From Sphingobacterium mizutaii (GTDB lineage Bacteria; Bacteroidota; Bacteroidia; Sphingobacteriales; Sphingobacteriaceae): 64,000 nt of DNA. The stretch spans positions 1,674,001 to 1,738,000 of the forward strand of contig NZ_LT906468.1 in assembly GCF_900187125.1 (NCBI RefSeq), given 5' to 3'. Under the pieces are notes generated by a model, which saw only the letters and a list, made by a program, of their open reading frames with translations, did no database searches and was not told where the DNA came from. Shown here piece by piece: positions 24,815-33,211 of this stretch; positions within the stretch are counted from its first letter, which is position 1; each line of letters starts with the position of its first letter. The translations under genes and the position numbers were made by a program.

Positions 24815-24885
24815 ATCCCGCTGGGATTCGAACCCAGGACCCATACATTAAAAGTGTATTGCTCTACCAGCTGAGCTACGGAATC
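24813..24885 (-). tRNA. tRNA-Lys (anticodon TTT)
   Basis: The minus strand folds as a 73-base cloverleaf. The acceptor stem GATTCCG pairs with CGGGATC (one G-U), the D arm is GCTC-AGCTGGTA-GAGC, the anticodon stem ATACA/TGTAT encloses loop CTTTTAA with TTT, there is a five-base variable loop, and the T arm is CTGGG-TTCGAAT-CCCAG with discriminator A. CCA is not encoded. The anticodon reads lysine AAA/AAG. The 3' end is the apparent source of the tRNA-like tails of repeat family R. Confidence 0.96.
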
Positions 24886-24926
24886 GTTGTTCTTTTATCG
24901 AGAACCCTTCGTTGTTTGAAGTGATG

Positions 24927-24958
24927 CAAAGGTAGAAAAATCCTTAATATGTGCCAAA
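24927..24958 (-). promoter_or_regulatory. Bacteroidota-type promoter for tRNA-Lys
   Basis: On the minus strand TTTG (24958-24955) is followed after 20 bases by TACCTTTG (24934-24927), matching the phylum's -33 TTTG and -7 TAnnTTTG boxes. The tRNA starts about 42 bases downstream. Confidence 0.65.
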
Positions 24959-25423
24959 TCTTTTGAACTTAAATTTGTCCATAATCAAATAAGTCGCTGT
25001 TTTTCAGTTTGAAAAAATGAATTAAAATATTGGCCTAGACATATACTGAAGTGGTTTCTGCCCAAATTTCCCCTAAAAACTTGCAGAAACAACCATTTTG
25101 TCGGTCTTCAGCAGCCAGCATTTTTCCTATAATCATTAAAAAATTGAAATAAGAGGGAGCTGGAATAATTAGGAGGTTTCATTCGGGAATCGTTTTACCC
25201 ATGTTCGGGCCATATTGCGAAAATTCCGAATATGCCTCGAATAAGAATGAACCAATGTCCAAAAGAAATCAAAAGGGATGGTTTAAATTTTGAATTAAGC
25301 TAGGAGAGGAGGATTGTAGCTCACAAATATTGATGAGCTAATGTTTATGTACTAAAGATAGAATTCCTTATGGGAAATCCCTTAGCCTAAAAAGTTATAT
25401 CATCTTTGAAAACAGAAGTTGCC
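24959..25423. other. Intergenic stretch, no supported gene
   Basis: Spacer between the tRNA-Lys promoter and the prmC stop. It includes TGGTTTCTGC at 25052-25061 and GCAGAAACAACCA at 25083-25095, which can pair imperfectly. I see no open frame with family features and no clear terminator for prmC. Confidence 0.4.
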
Positions 25424-26281
25424 CTAAATATACCTTGCCCTGATCATTCTAGGGACTGAGTTGATGTCATGGAGAATATCAACTTTCGCAAAACCTTTCT
25501 TGATCAGGAGCTCCTTGGTTTCTTCCGAAAGATACTGGTTGATCTCGAAATAAAGGGTCCCTTCCTTTTTGAGGTGTTTTAGCGCGAATGAAGCGATGTA
25601 ATCGTAAAACAACAATGGAGCCGAGTCTTCCACAAATAAAGCGGTATGGGGCTCGAAATGCAGTACATTGCGGTGCATCTCCCTTTTCTCATCATCGGTG
25701 ATGTATGGCGGGTTGCTGACAATGATGTCATATTGCTCCTGATCAAAGACCAGGTTCCATTCCAAGATGTCCAAGCAACGGAAATCGACAGGGTATCCGT
25801 TTTGTTGAGCATTCACCTTGGCAATAGCAATAGCCTCTGGAGAAATGTCCACTGCGCATACATGGGATTCGGCAAGGCCTTTTTTCAGGCTGATCGCAAT
25901 ACAGCCAGTCCCGGTGCCGATATCGATTATTTCAAGTTCGGATTTGCCCTTGTTTTCGGAGATAATCAGCTGTACCAGTTCTTCCGTTTCAGGTCTTGGA
26001 ATTAAGGTGTCCTCCGACACGATAAACTCCATTCCATAAAATGGTGCCTTTCCAATGATCTGTTGGATGGGTCTGCCGGTCTGAAGCTGTTGCAGTAGCG
26101 AATTGAATTTGGCTTCCTGTTCCTCAGAAATCTTTTCCTGCAGTTTCATGCTCAGCTGGACCCTGGAATAACCCAGCAAATGCTCGGTAGCAATCTGAAA
26201 TAGGCTCATTGCCTCATCTTGATCATAAATCGACGATAAATCCGACACAAATTTTTGCCTTAAGCTGCCTAGAGAATCCAT
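25424..26281 (-). CDS. prmC: Peptide chain release factor N5-glutamine methyltransferase
   Basis: A 285-residue protein that methylates the GGQ glutamine of release factors RF1/RF2 with S-adenosylmethionine. From the start chosen it has an N-terminal helical release-factor-binding domain (1-75), TLIPRPETEELV near 92-103, the SAM-binding IDIGTGTGCIAIS at 119-131, and the catalytic NPPY at 190-193. The frame continues upstream to an ATG at 26320, but the usual family N terminus (MDSLGSLRQKF) begins at 26281 and the added part lies inside a hairpin. The prmC-ribD-DUF2851 neighbourhood is common in Bacteroidota. Confidence 0.93.
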   Translation of the reverse strand: MDSLGSLRQKFVSDLSSIYDQDEAMSLFQIATEHLLGYSRVQLSMKLQEKISEEQEAKFNSLLQQLQTGRPIQQIIGKAPFYGMEFIVSEDTLIPRPETEELVQLIISENKGKSELEIIDIGTGTGCIAISLKKGLAESHVCAVDISPEAIAIAKVNAQQNGYPVDFRCLDILEWNLVFDQEQYDIIVSNPPYITDDEKREMHRNVLHFEPHTALFVEDSAPLLFYDYIASFALKHLKKEGTLYFEINQYLSEETKELLIKKGFAKVDILHDINSVPRMIRARYI

Positions 26282-26297
26282 AAGACAAAGGTAGGAA

Positions 26298-26342
26298 AAA
26301 AACTTCTGGCGAGCTGTCAAAAGCAGCTCGCCAGAAGTTTTT
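26298..26342. terminator. Perfect 19-bp hairpin with T runs, 17 bases upstream of prmC
   Basis: AAAAACTTCTGGCGAGCTG at 26298-26316 pairs perfectly with 26324-26342 around a seven-base loop. It has T6 after the stem in both directions, so it looks like a bidirectional terminator, yet it lies in the prmC leader and not at a gene end. It may act as an attenuator of prmC or stop antisense transcripts from the repeats to the right. Confidence 0.55.
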
Positions 26343-26476
26343 TAGACATCAGACAATAGACACAAGACAACAGACCCTGCAGCAAGAATTTCATGAATAC
26401 CCCTGCATAATACAAACATGAACGTGTTTTTGAAAGAGATGATTAAAATAACTTGGAATTCCAAACTGTAATGTTG

Positions 26477-26820
26477 CGGGCGTATGCGATACGCCCCTAC
26501 AAATCTGTGTGATATGCAAGCGAATTATTAGGTCATGCTATTGGCCCATCCGGTGGGTGAGCGGCATCTCGGCTCCGCTGATGATCGTCGATCCCCAAAT
26601 CCCATCCATCCTGATTCATTCCCTGATCTTGGACTATCCGGTGGGTGAGCGGAGTCGATCCCCAAATCCCATTCATCCTGGTTCATTCCCAGATCTTGGT
26701 CCATCTGGTGGGTGAGCGGAGTCGATCCCCAAATCCCATTCATCCTGGTTCAAATGCCCCCGGGCGTATGCGATACGCCCCTACAAATCTGTGTGATATG
26801 CAAGCGAATTATTAGGTCAT
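26477..26820. repeat. 60-bp perfect direct repeats flanking a 67/88-base tandem repeat
   Basis: The 60 bases at 26477-26536 are identical to 26761-26820 and begin with the palindrome GGGCGTATGCGATACGCCC. Between them GGTGGGTGAGCGG recurs at 26552, 26640 and 26707 in units that also share GATCCCCAAATCCCAT.CATCC; the first unit is 21 bases longer. Open frames here on both strands are repeat artefacts. The 615 bases between prmC and ribD hold no gene that I can support. Confidence 0.85.
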
Positions 26821-26896
26821 TGTCATGTACAGTCCGGAAGTTGTTTTCTCAATTCTCCTATCTCCATACTCAAATCTATTTCACTAACTTTGAAGC

Positions 26897-27940
26897 ATGC
26901 ATAATCAATACATGAAGCGATGTTTGGAATTGGCTGTCTTAGGGGCAGGCAAGACCAGTCCGAATCCGATGGTGGGGGCAGTGATTGTCCATAATGGAGA
27001 AATTATAGGAGAGGGTTATACATCGCCTTATGGGGGTCCACATGCAGAGGTGAATGCGGTTCGATCAGTGATCGATCAGGTTGGGGAGGCGAAGGCCAGG
27101 GAACTGTTTTCAGAGAGTACGATCTATGTGAGTTTGGAACCTTGTGCGCATTTTGGGAAGACTCCACCTTGTGCAGACATGATCGTGGACATGGGCTTCA
27201 AGGAAGCTGTGATTGCCTGTTTGGATCCTTTCGCAAAGGTCAATGGTTTGGGTTTAAAGAAGTTGCAGGATGCGGGGATTCGCACTGAAGTAGGGGTTAT
27301 GGAGGATGATGCTAAGTGGGTGAACCGCAGGTTCTTTACGAAGCTGAAAGAGTTTAGGCCTTATGTGATCTTGAAGTGGGCAGAAACGGCCGATGGATAT
27401 TTCGCACCGGTATTGGGGCAGCGCTGGATCAGCAATCAGGCGAGTAAGCAATTGGTGCATAAATGGCGTTCGGAGGAAGATGCAATTCTGGTTGGAAAAA
27501 GGACTGCAGAACTCGATAATCCCAGTCTCACCGTTAGGGAATGGCAAGGTCGGAATCCGAAGCGCATTTTGATTGACAAGAACCTGGAACTTCCGGAAAG
27601 CCTTTCGATTTTTGATGAAGCAGCAGAAACCATTATTTTCAATGCGAAAAAAACCGATTGGCAGGGGAACCGAAAATATATAGAACTGGAGAATTTTGAT
27701 CTCTACCTTCCGCAGCAAATCCTATATCAATTGTACTTGATGGATGTGCAATCCATCATTGTTGAAGGAGGAAGGAAGACGCTTGACCTGTTTATCCAGG
27801 CAGGACTTTGGGATGAAGCCCGCGTATTTGTAGGTGCCGAATCATGGGCAGAGGGTATTCAAGCCCCTAAATTAATAGGGGACTTAAAAGAAGAGATACA
27901 AGTAGGTTCTGATCAATTGAAAATTTACCTTCCTAACTAA
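26897..27940 (+). CDS. ribD: Bifunctional diaminohydroxyphosphoribosylaminopyrimidine deaminase / reductase
   Basis: A 347-residue riboflavin-pathway enzyme. The deaminase domain (1-145) has the zinc site HAE at 49-51 and PCAHFGKTPPC at 82-92. The reductase domain follows (about 150-345), with LKWAETADGYF, SNQASKQLVHKWRS and SIIVEGGRKTLDLFI. Length matches the family. A TAACTTTG box at 26885-26892 is only five bases before the ATG, so the transcript would be nearly leaderless, or translation begins at the in-frame ATG 26912. No other rib gene is in the window. It is divergent from prmC across a repeat-filled spacer. Confidence 0.94.
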   Translation: MHNQYMKRCLELAVLGAGKTSPNPMVGAVIVHNGEIIGEGYTSPYGGPHAEVNAVRSVIDQVGEAKARELFSESTIYVSLEPCAHFGKTPPCADMIVDMGFKEAVIACLDPFAKVNGLGLKKLQDAGIRTEVGVMEDDAKWVNRRFFTKLKEFRPYVILKWAETADGYFAPVLGQRWISNQASKQLVHKWRSEEDAILVGKRTAELDNPSLTVREWQGRNPKRILIDKNLELPESLSIFDEAAETIIFNAKKTDWQGNRKYIELENFDLYLPQQILYQLYLMDVQSIIVEGGRKTLDLFIQAGLWDEARVFVGAESWAEGIQAPKLIGDLKEEIQVGSDQLKIYLPN

Positions 27941-28065
27941 ATCGAATCATGTTTTTTTGAGGTCGTTATAATCTCTTAGTGGATAGTGCGTGTAACTTCA
28001 TTTCGCATAAACTTGTTTTTAAAATTAAAATACGTAATTGAAAGTTAAATATCTTATATTTAGCT

Positions 28066-29352
28066 ATGCGTATATCAGAGCATATCCTACACTTTATTTG
28101 GCGATATCGACTTTTCAATCCTTTTGACCTACATGGCAGCAATGGAGAAAGGATTGAGGTTGTGCAGCCTGGAAACTACAATACCGATGCTGGACCGGAT
28201 TTCCTTTTTGCACATCTTAGGATAAATAACCAGGAATGGCATGGGCATATTGAAATACACGTGGACCCCAATGATTGGAACCAGCATGGGCATCAGAAGA
28301 ACAAGGCTTATAATGCGGTTGTTCTGCATGTGGTTTGGGAAGGTCGTTTGGATTGTTTTTTAGAAGATGGCACCCTGATTCCCTGTTTGGAATTGAAGCC
28401 TCTAGTGGATGATGCCTTGTTACAGAAGATAGAGCAACTATTGCAAAACAACCATTGGTTGCCTTGCAGTTATGGAATGGGGAAGGTGCCGGACTACCAA
28501 AAAATACAGGTCTTGAACCGAATGGGGATCGAACGATTGGAACATCGCTATAAGATCGTGGTCCTGATGCTCAATAGTTATAGGGGAGATTGGGAAAGAG
28601 TCTGTTTGGGTATGTTAGCCGGTGCATTCGGCATGAAGGTCAATAAACAATCCTTTCAGGACCTGAGCCAGATCCTTTCCTTGAAGTTGATCCAAAAAAT
28701 GAAGAATAATCCTGAAAACATTCATGCCTTATTCTTTGGGCAGGCGGGTTTCCTGAAATGTTATAAAGGGGATGATCCCTATGTAATGAAGCTACAGGCA
28801 AATTATGATTATTTAAAGAAAAGCCAGCAGTTGATTGAGATTTCCGCTTTCCAATGGAAGTTTATGCGCATGCGACCCTATAATTTCCCTACCATAAAAT
28901 TGGCGCAGCTCGCCTCTATGTACTGTCGTTTTGCTTCTTGGTTTTCACTGATCGTGGAAGCGAATAGTCTGGAAGAGTTAAAGACCTATTGCCAGCAATT
29001 GGAGATCCCAGAGTTCTGGAATACCCATTTCCATCTGGAGAAAGAGTCGGTTAAGCATAATACCCGGATTACCGAACAGTTTTTCCATCTCTTGGCGATA
29101 AACAGCTTTGTGCCCATATTATTTTCCTATGGGAAGTATATCGGGAATCAGGTCTATATGGACCGGGCATTACAATGGTTGGAGCAGTTGAATCCGGAGG
29201 TCAATTCGGTTTGCCGCCGCTATATGGGCTTTGGAATGGATCTGTTCAATGCATTGGAAACCCAGGCCGTGTTACATTTAAGGTCGGCCTATTGCAATTC
29301 CAAACGTTGTCTGGAATGTGGGATTGGGGTGTCGATTATCAGAAGGGATTAA
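28066..29352 (+). CDS. DUF2851 family protein
   Basis: A 428-residue protein of the Bacteroidota-specific DUF2851 family: MRISEHILHFIWRYRLFNPF start, NYNTDAGPDFLFAHLRINNQ then EWHGHIEIHVDPNDWNQHGH, which resembles the core of a PD-(D/E)XK-type fold (D...E-x-H). The C-terminal half is helical, ends with four cysteines in CNSKRCLECGIGV and may bind a metal. The function is unknown. It follows ribD by 125 bases and overlaps the convergent ankyrin gene by four bases. Confidence 0.85.
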   Translation: MRISEHILHFIWRYRLFNPFDLHGSNGERIEVVQPGNYNTDAGPDFLFAHLRINNQEWHGHIEIHVDPNDWNQHGHQKNKAYNAVVLHVVWEGRLDCFLEDGTLIPCLELKPLVDDALLQKIEQLLQNNHWLPCSYGMGKVPDYQKIQVLNRMGIERLEHRYKIVVLMLNSYRGDWERVCLGMLAGAFGMKVNKQSFQDLSQILSLKLIQKMKNNPENIHALFFGQAGFLKCYKGDDPYVMKLQANYDYLKKSQQLIEISAFQWKFMRMRPYNFPTIKLAQLASMYCRFASWFSLIVEANSLEELKTYCQQLEIPEFWNTHFHLEKESVKHNTRITEQFFHLLAINSFVPILFSYGKYIGNQVYMDRALQWLEQLNPEVNSVCRRYMGFGMDLFNALETQAVLHLRSAYCNSKRCLECGIGVSIIRRD

Positions 29353-29999
29353 GCCTTCAGGATTTCCGCGATCTCTGGGAACCCTTTCTCGGCAGCCATA
29401 TCCGAGGCCGTCTGGCCAAAATCGTTGCGAATGGCAATGTTGGCACCATGCTCCAAAAGAACGATAATCATATCGATGTTACCTTGTTGGGCAGCTAAGT
29501 GTAAAGGGCTGATCCTTGAAGATTGCAGCACATTGACTTCAGCTCCGGCTTCGATAAGCATTTTGGCGATCGTGTTCTGTCCGTTACTCAATGCCGAGTG
29601 GATAGGGAAGACCTGATATCCATTTTGGGAAGAAGAATTAGGGTTTGCACCGTTTCTCAGCAGGATGCGGACGATATCTTCTTTTCCGAAGTGGGAGGCG
29701 ATACCAAGGGGGTAAAAGCCATGTGAGGAAAGTTCGTTGATGACATCGGGTTTTTGGTCGACCATGAACTGTACCTGCTCGGTCAATCCTGCGGCACAGG
29801 CTTCGTGGATGGTGATGCTCTTGATATATTTTAAGATAACCTGAACGATTTGGCTTTTCTGGTAATAACAGGCCAACAGCAATGCTGAGATGTCATGGCT
29901 GGTATTCTCCTTGACAAGGTCAGGGTTTTGGCTCAGTAATAAATCTAAATCTTGGTAGTTTCCGGTCTCAATATATTCTTCCAGTACTGTCAAACTCAT
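29349..29999 (-). CDS. Ankyrin-repeat protein
   Basis: A 216-residue protein with about five or six ankyrin repeats: HDISALLLACYYQKSQIVQV, GFYPLGIASHFGKEDIVRIL then LRNGANPNSS, FPIHSALSNGQNTIAKMLIE then AGAEVN, SPLHLAAQQGNIDMIIVLLE then HGANIA, and FGQTASDMAAEKGFPEIAEI. There is no signal peptide or membrane segment, so a cytosolic protein-binding role is likely. The end overlaps the end of the DUF2851 gene by four bases on the opposite strand. Confidence 0.92.
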   Translation of the reverse strand: MSLTVLEEYIETGNYQDLDLLLSQNPDLVKENTSHDISALLLACYYQKSQIVQVILKYIKSITIHEACAAGLTEQVQFMVDQKPDVINELSSHGFYPLGIASHFGKEDIVRILLRNGANPNSSSQNGYQVFPIHSALSNGQNTIAKMLIEAGAEVNVLQSSRISPLHLAAQQGNIDMIIVLLEHGANIAIRNDFGQTASDMAAEKGFPEIAEILKA

Positions 30000-30216
30000 A
30001 GTCCTTATTTTGCGTTACGAAATAAACAAAAAAAAGTTAAAATAAAGTTATTGGGCCCCTAAAATTCGCTGATTCGCTATAAAATTTTTTAGGTTAATAA
30101 ATGTAATCTATACAATTTTTTTTGTTTGGGTACGAACACTATTTAATTTTTGTAGCTGTTTGTCTACAAAATAGGAAATCTACCACCTTGTTTTATAACT
30201 TTTCTGTTGATTTTTT

Positions 30217-30297
30217 TACTTTTGTAATGCCCTCCCCAAGGGCATGTTTTTCATAGGTAGATGTAGGGTCGAATTAATCTAATTCGACCCTTTTTTT
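30217..30297 (+). ncRNA. Candidate small RNA or orphan transcript with its own promoter box and terminator
   Basis: A TACTTTTG box (30217-30224) is followed by a small hairpin (ATGCCCT with AGGGCAT, 30227-30245). A perfect 11-base stem GGGTCGAATTA/TAATTCGACCC (30266-30276 with 30280-30290) and T7 at 30291-30297 come next. No gene ends just upstream on the plus strand (the neighbour at 29999 is divergent), so this terminator has no known client. A transcript of about 65 bases from near 30231 would fit. The TTTG -33 box is not at an ideal distance. I cannot place it in a known RNA family. Confidence 0.4.
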
Positions 30298-30424
30298 CTT
30301 TAGGGGTCAAATTTAGTTTCCAATTAGGTATTTTTTGACTTATTTGTATTTGTTGAAACAGCTAAATTTTAATTTAAAAAGGGGGGTTGCAGGTACTATG
30401 GCGGAAGTTTTTTAGATTTGTAAC

Positions 30425-30997
30425 ATGAGCAGAAGAAAAATTGTTGTAGCTATTACCGGGGCCTCCGGATCTATTTATGCGAAAGTGCTGTTAGACAAGC
30501 TGCAGCAGCTTTCCGAGCAAATTGAAGCTGTCGGAATCGTGATGTCGGACAATGCCAAGGACGTTTGGAAGTTTGAACTTGACAACGATAGTTACAAAGA
30601 CTATGATTTTCCGACCTACCAAAAGGGAGATTTTATGGCGCCATTTGCATCGGGTTCTGCAAAGTACGATTGCATGTTTGTAGTACCTTGTTCGATGGGA
30701 ACTATGGCTAGGATTGCACATGGGGTTTCTTCCGACCTGACCACTAGGGCAGCCGACGTGATCCTGAAGGAAAGAAGAAAGCTGATTCTCCTCACCCGTG
30801 AAACCCCTTTGAGTAGCATCCACATCCAGAATATGGCATTGATTACGCAAGCAGGTGGAATTATCTGTCCGGCTTCGCCTTCTTTTTACAGCCGTCCGCA
30901 AAGTTTTGAAGAGTTGGCAGCCACCGTTGTCGATCGAGCCTTAGATATCGCAGGTTTTGACCTAAGCGGGTTAAATACCTTTCGCTGGGGTAAATAA
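30425..30997 (+). CDS. ubiX: UbiX family flavin prenyltransferase
   Basis: A 190-residue protein with the flavoprotein fold of UbiX/PAD1: KIVVAITGASGSIYAKVLLD at 5-24 (phosphate and FMN loop), VVPCSMGTMARIAHGVSSDL near 91-110, RRKLILLTRETPLSSIHIQN near 119-138, and the C-terminal PSFYSRP near 156-162. The enzyme adds a dimethylallyl group to FMN to make prenylated FMN, the cofactor of UbiD-type decarboxylases. No ubiD is in the window. It stands alone after a long AT-rich spacer that includes a possible small RNA. Confidence 0.93.
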   Translation: MSRRKIVVAITGASGSIYAKVLLDKLQQLSEQIEAVGIVMSDNAKDVWKFELDNDSYKDYDFPTYQKGDFMAPFASGSAKYDCMFVVPCSMGTMARIAHGVSSDLTTRAADVILKERRKLILLTRETPLSSIHIQNMALITQAGGIICPASPSFYSRPQSFEELAATVVDRALDIAGFDLSGLNTFRWGK

Positions 30998-31071
30998 ATT
31001 CCATTTTTCATTTTTGGATAATTGGGCTGGATTTTTTTGGGAAAAGAGGTCGACAAGGATTCCTAAAAGTT

Positions 31072-31105
31072 TTTGTAACAGTATTCATTGAATTTTGTAC
31101 TTTTG
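31072..31105 (+). promoter_or_regulatory. Bacteroidota-type promoter for the pyrC-like operon
   Basis: TTTG at 31072-31075 and TACTTTTG at 31098-31105 with a 22-base spacer, slightly longer than ideal. The start point would be near 31112, giving a leader of about 155 bases before the pyrC-like ATG. A short open frame in that leader overlaps the gene start; I do not call it. Confidence 0.5.
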
Positions 31106-31266
31106 TTTTTTGATGAAACAGCTGTTAATATCTTCGAATAAGGAGTTTTTATACTTGAAGAAGGTCTTTGAAAATGCTCATTGGAAAAGAACCTTTGGAA
31201 GGCTAGCTGGTTTTCTCAACTTAAACAACAGCATTCAGCACAATTTTTTGATTTTCAATTCAATTC

Positions 31267-32532
31267 ATGGCTACAATATTAATTAATTCTGCGACTTTGG
31301 TTTCGGCAGGACATCCGCTGCATTTGTCTACTGTAGACGTACTTGTGAAAAACGGCAAGATCGAACAGATTGCCAAGAACATCAAGACGGAAGACAAAAA
31401 GCTTCAGGTGATCGATGGGAAGGATTCATTCCTTTCGGTTGGATTTTTTGACCTCAACGTTAATTTCGGGGAACCGGGTTACGAAACGAAAGAGGATATC
31501 CAGACGGGTACTGCGGCTTCGGCAGCAGGTGGTTTTACGGCAGTTGCCGTTCAGCCGAACACCAATCCACCCATCCATAGCCGTTCAGAAGTAGCATTGA
31601 TCGTGAATTCTGCAAAAGGAAATCTAGTGGATGTTTTTCCGGTAGGGACCGTGAGCAAGAAGCGTGAAGGCAATGAGTTGGCGGAACTATATGACATGAA
31701 AGTAACCGGTGCCGTAGCTTACAGCGACGGTACACACAGTATACAACAGGCAGGATTAATGTCTCGTGCTTTACTATATGCAAAAGGCTTTGGCGGTTTG
31801 ATCATGGCATTTCCGGAAGATGATTCCATCGCAGCAGACAATAAGATGAACGAAGGGGAGGTAAGTACCTACCTAGGGATGAAAGGGATCCCTAATCTTG
31901 CAGAGTCTGTCATGATCTCCCGGGATCTGTTCCTTGCCGAGTATAATGAGGCTCCAATCCATTTCAGTACCATTTCTACTGAAGAAGCAGTTGATTTGAT
32001 CAAAAAGGCTAAGGCTAAGGGGATTAAGGTGACTTGTGATGTCGCTGCCCATAACTTGGTCTTTACCGATGAAGATGTAAAAGGTTTTGATAGCAATTAT
32101 AAAGTCAGTCCTCCTTTACGTACCAAGAAAGATGTGAAAGCATTGATCAAGGGATTGAAGGATGGCGTGATCGATGCGGTGGTTTCTCAGCATACCCCAC
32201 AGGAGATCGAGTTCAAACAAGTGGAATTCCAGATTGCGAAAAACGGTATCATTGCAGCACAGACAGTATTGCCTTTATTGGTAAAAGCTGGATTGAGTCC
32301 AGAACAGATCGTGGAGAAATTGGCCGTTAACCCTAGAAAGATCTTGGGACAGGAAGTTCCTTCGATCGAAGAAGGAGCAGAGGCAAATTTGGTCTTGTTT
32401 AGTCCATCGAAAAAATGGATATTTGATAGTAAAGCCAATAAATCTAAATCGGCAAACAGTCCTTTATTTGGGCAGGAGCTAACCGGACAAGTATTAGCGG
32501 TAATTAACAATAATAAGTTGCACATCAATTAA
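31267..32532 (+). CDS. Dihydroorotase-like protein lacking metal-binding histidines
   Basis: A 421-residue amidohydrolase-fold protein with the overall length and order of dihydroorotases (SVGFFDLNVNFGEPGYET near 57-74, ASAAGGFTAVAVQPNTNPP near 84-102, NPRKILG near the end). The family's metal motif DxHxHxR reads D62-L-N64-V-N66-F-G68: both histidines and the arginine are replaced. The ST-rich later histidine is FSTIST, and the active-site aspartate motif reads SQHTP. It may be a non-catalytic subunit, as for the PyrC-like partners of some PyrB enzymes, or have a changed chemistry. It leads an operon with two small conserved genes. Confidence 0.85.
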   Translation: MATILINSATLVSAGHPLHLSTVDVLVKNGKIEQIAKNIKTEDKKLQVIDGKDSFLSVGFFDLNVNFGEPGYETKEDIQTGTAASAAGGFTAVAVQPNTNPPIHSRSEVALIVNSAKGNLVDVFPVGTVSKKREGNELAELYDMKVTGAVAYSDGTHSIQQAGLMSRALLYAKGFGGLIMAFPEDDSIAADNKMNEGEVSTYLGMKGIPNLAESVMISRDLFLAEYNEAPIHFSTISTEEAVDLIKKAKAKGIKVTCDVAAHNLVFTDEDVKGFDSNYKVSPPLRTKKDVKALIKGLKDGVIDAVVSQHTPQEIEFKQVEFQIAKNGIIAAQTVLPLLVKAGLSPEQIVEKLAVNPRKILGQEVPSIEEGAEANLVLFSPSKKWIFDSKANKSKSANSPLFGQELTGQVLAVINNNKLHIN

Positions 32533-32539
32533 ATAAGAT

Positions 32540-33208
32540 ATGGATACTAAAGTAAAGAATGCCCTAGAGGCAGCAGTCAATAATTACGCTAAAGTAGAAC
32601 AGATTGATGGACAGGCTATCCTTCCAGGATTAGCTTCAGCATTTGAATTAGACGCAGCGTTTATGGAAAAAGTTGAAGCCATGGATGCCGTGTTTGATGA
32701 TAACCAACGCTTTGAAGAATTGCGTGAATATAGCTTTGACTTATTGATGATCAACTTCTTCGCCGAGGATGTTCAGAAATTGGAAGAGGATTATCTGGAT
32801 TCAGAAGAATGGGAAGCGATCGAGGAGGAAACACTTGACCGTGGCTCAGAGCTTTTGAATATTCTATTATACCTGAAAGAATGTGAAGATGACGAAGTAG
32901 AACCTTCTTTGGATGATTTCTTGAAAGAGTTCCTATTGGTGGAAGAAGATGAATTCCAGGATGAATATAGGATTTACGAAAAGGTAATTGCTAATCAGAT
33001 CTTGATCGAAAGTGATTATAGCGAGATTGCGAAAGTTGCTGCTGGACTTTCAGAGGATGATGAACTGGTTGAATTATTCTATCCATTGATCTCATTCTTT
33101 AATGAACAGAAACCAAACGCAGGGCAGGTAGAAGATTATGCTCAGGCTGCACCGAACAAAGCTTTGGATCTAGCTCTATTGCAATTAATCATAAACTACA
33201 ACTCATAA
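32540..33208 (+). CDS. Acidic conserved hypothetical protein
   Basis: A 222-residue, very acidic, all-helical protein: FAEDVQKLEEDYLDSEEWEA and ETLDRGSELLNILLYLKECE are typical stretches. There is no signal peptide or membrane segment. I recognise it only as a conserved type in Sphingobacteriales, without a known function. It follows the dihydroorotase-like gene by 7 bases and precedes the DUF4199 gene by 3, so the three are one operon. Confidence 0.75.
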   Translation: MDTKVKNALEAAVNNYAKVEQIDGQAILPGLASAFELDAAFMEKVEAMDAVFDDNQRFEELREYSFDLLMINFFAEDVQKLEEDYLDSEEWEAIEEETLDRGSELLNILLYLKECEDDEVEPSLDDFLKEFLLVEEDEFQDEYRIYEKVIANQILIESDYSEIAKVAAGLSEDDELVELFYPLISFFNEQKPNAGQVEDYAQAAPNKALDLALLQLIINYNS

Positions 33209-33211
33209 ATT

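Noticed and set aside
26477..26820. Possible CRISPR array
   Set aside because: Only three diverged units of 67-88 bases with no short constant repeat and unique spacers, and no cas gene in the window.
31095..31286. 63-codon frame in the leader of the pyrC-like gene
   Set aside because: It overlaps the gene start out of frame, has no family match that I recognise, and begins inside the promoter box.
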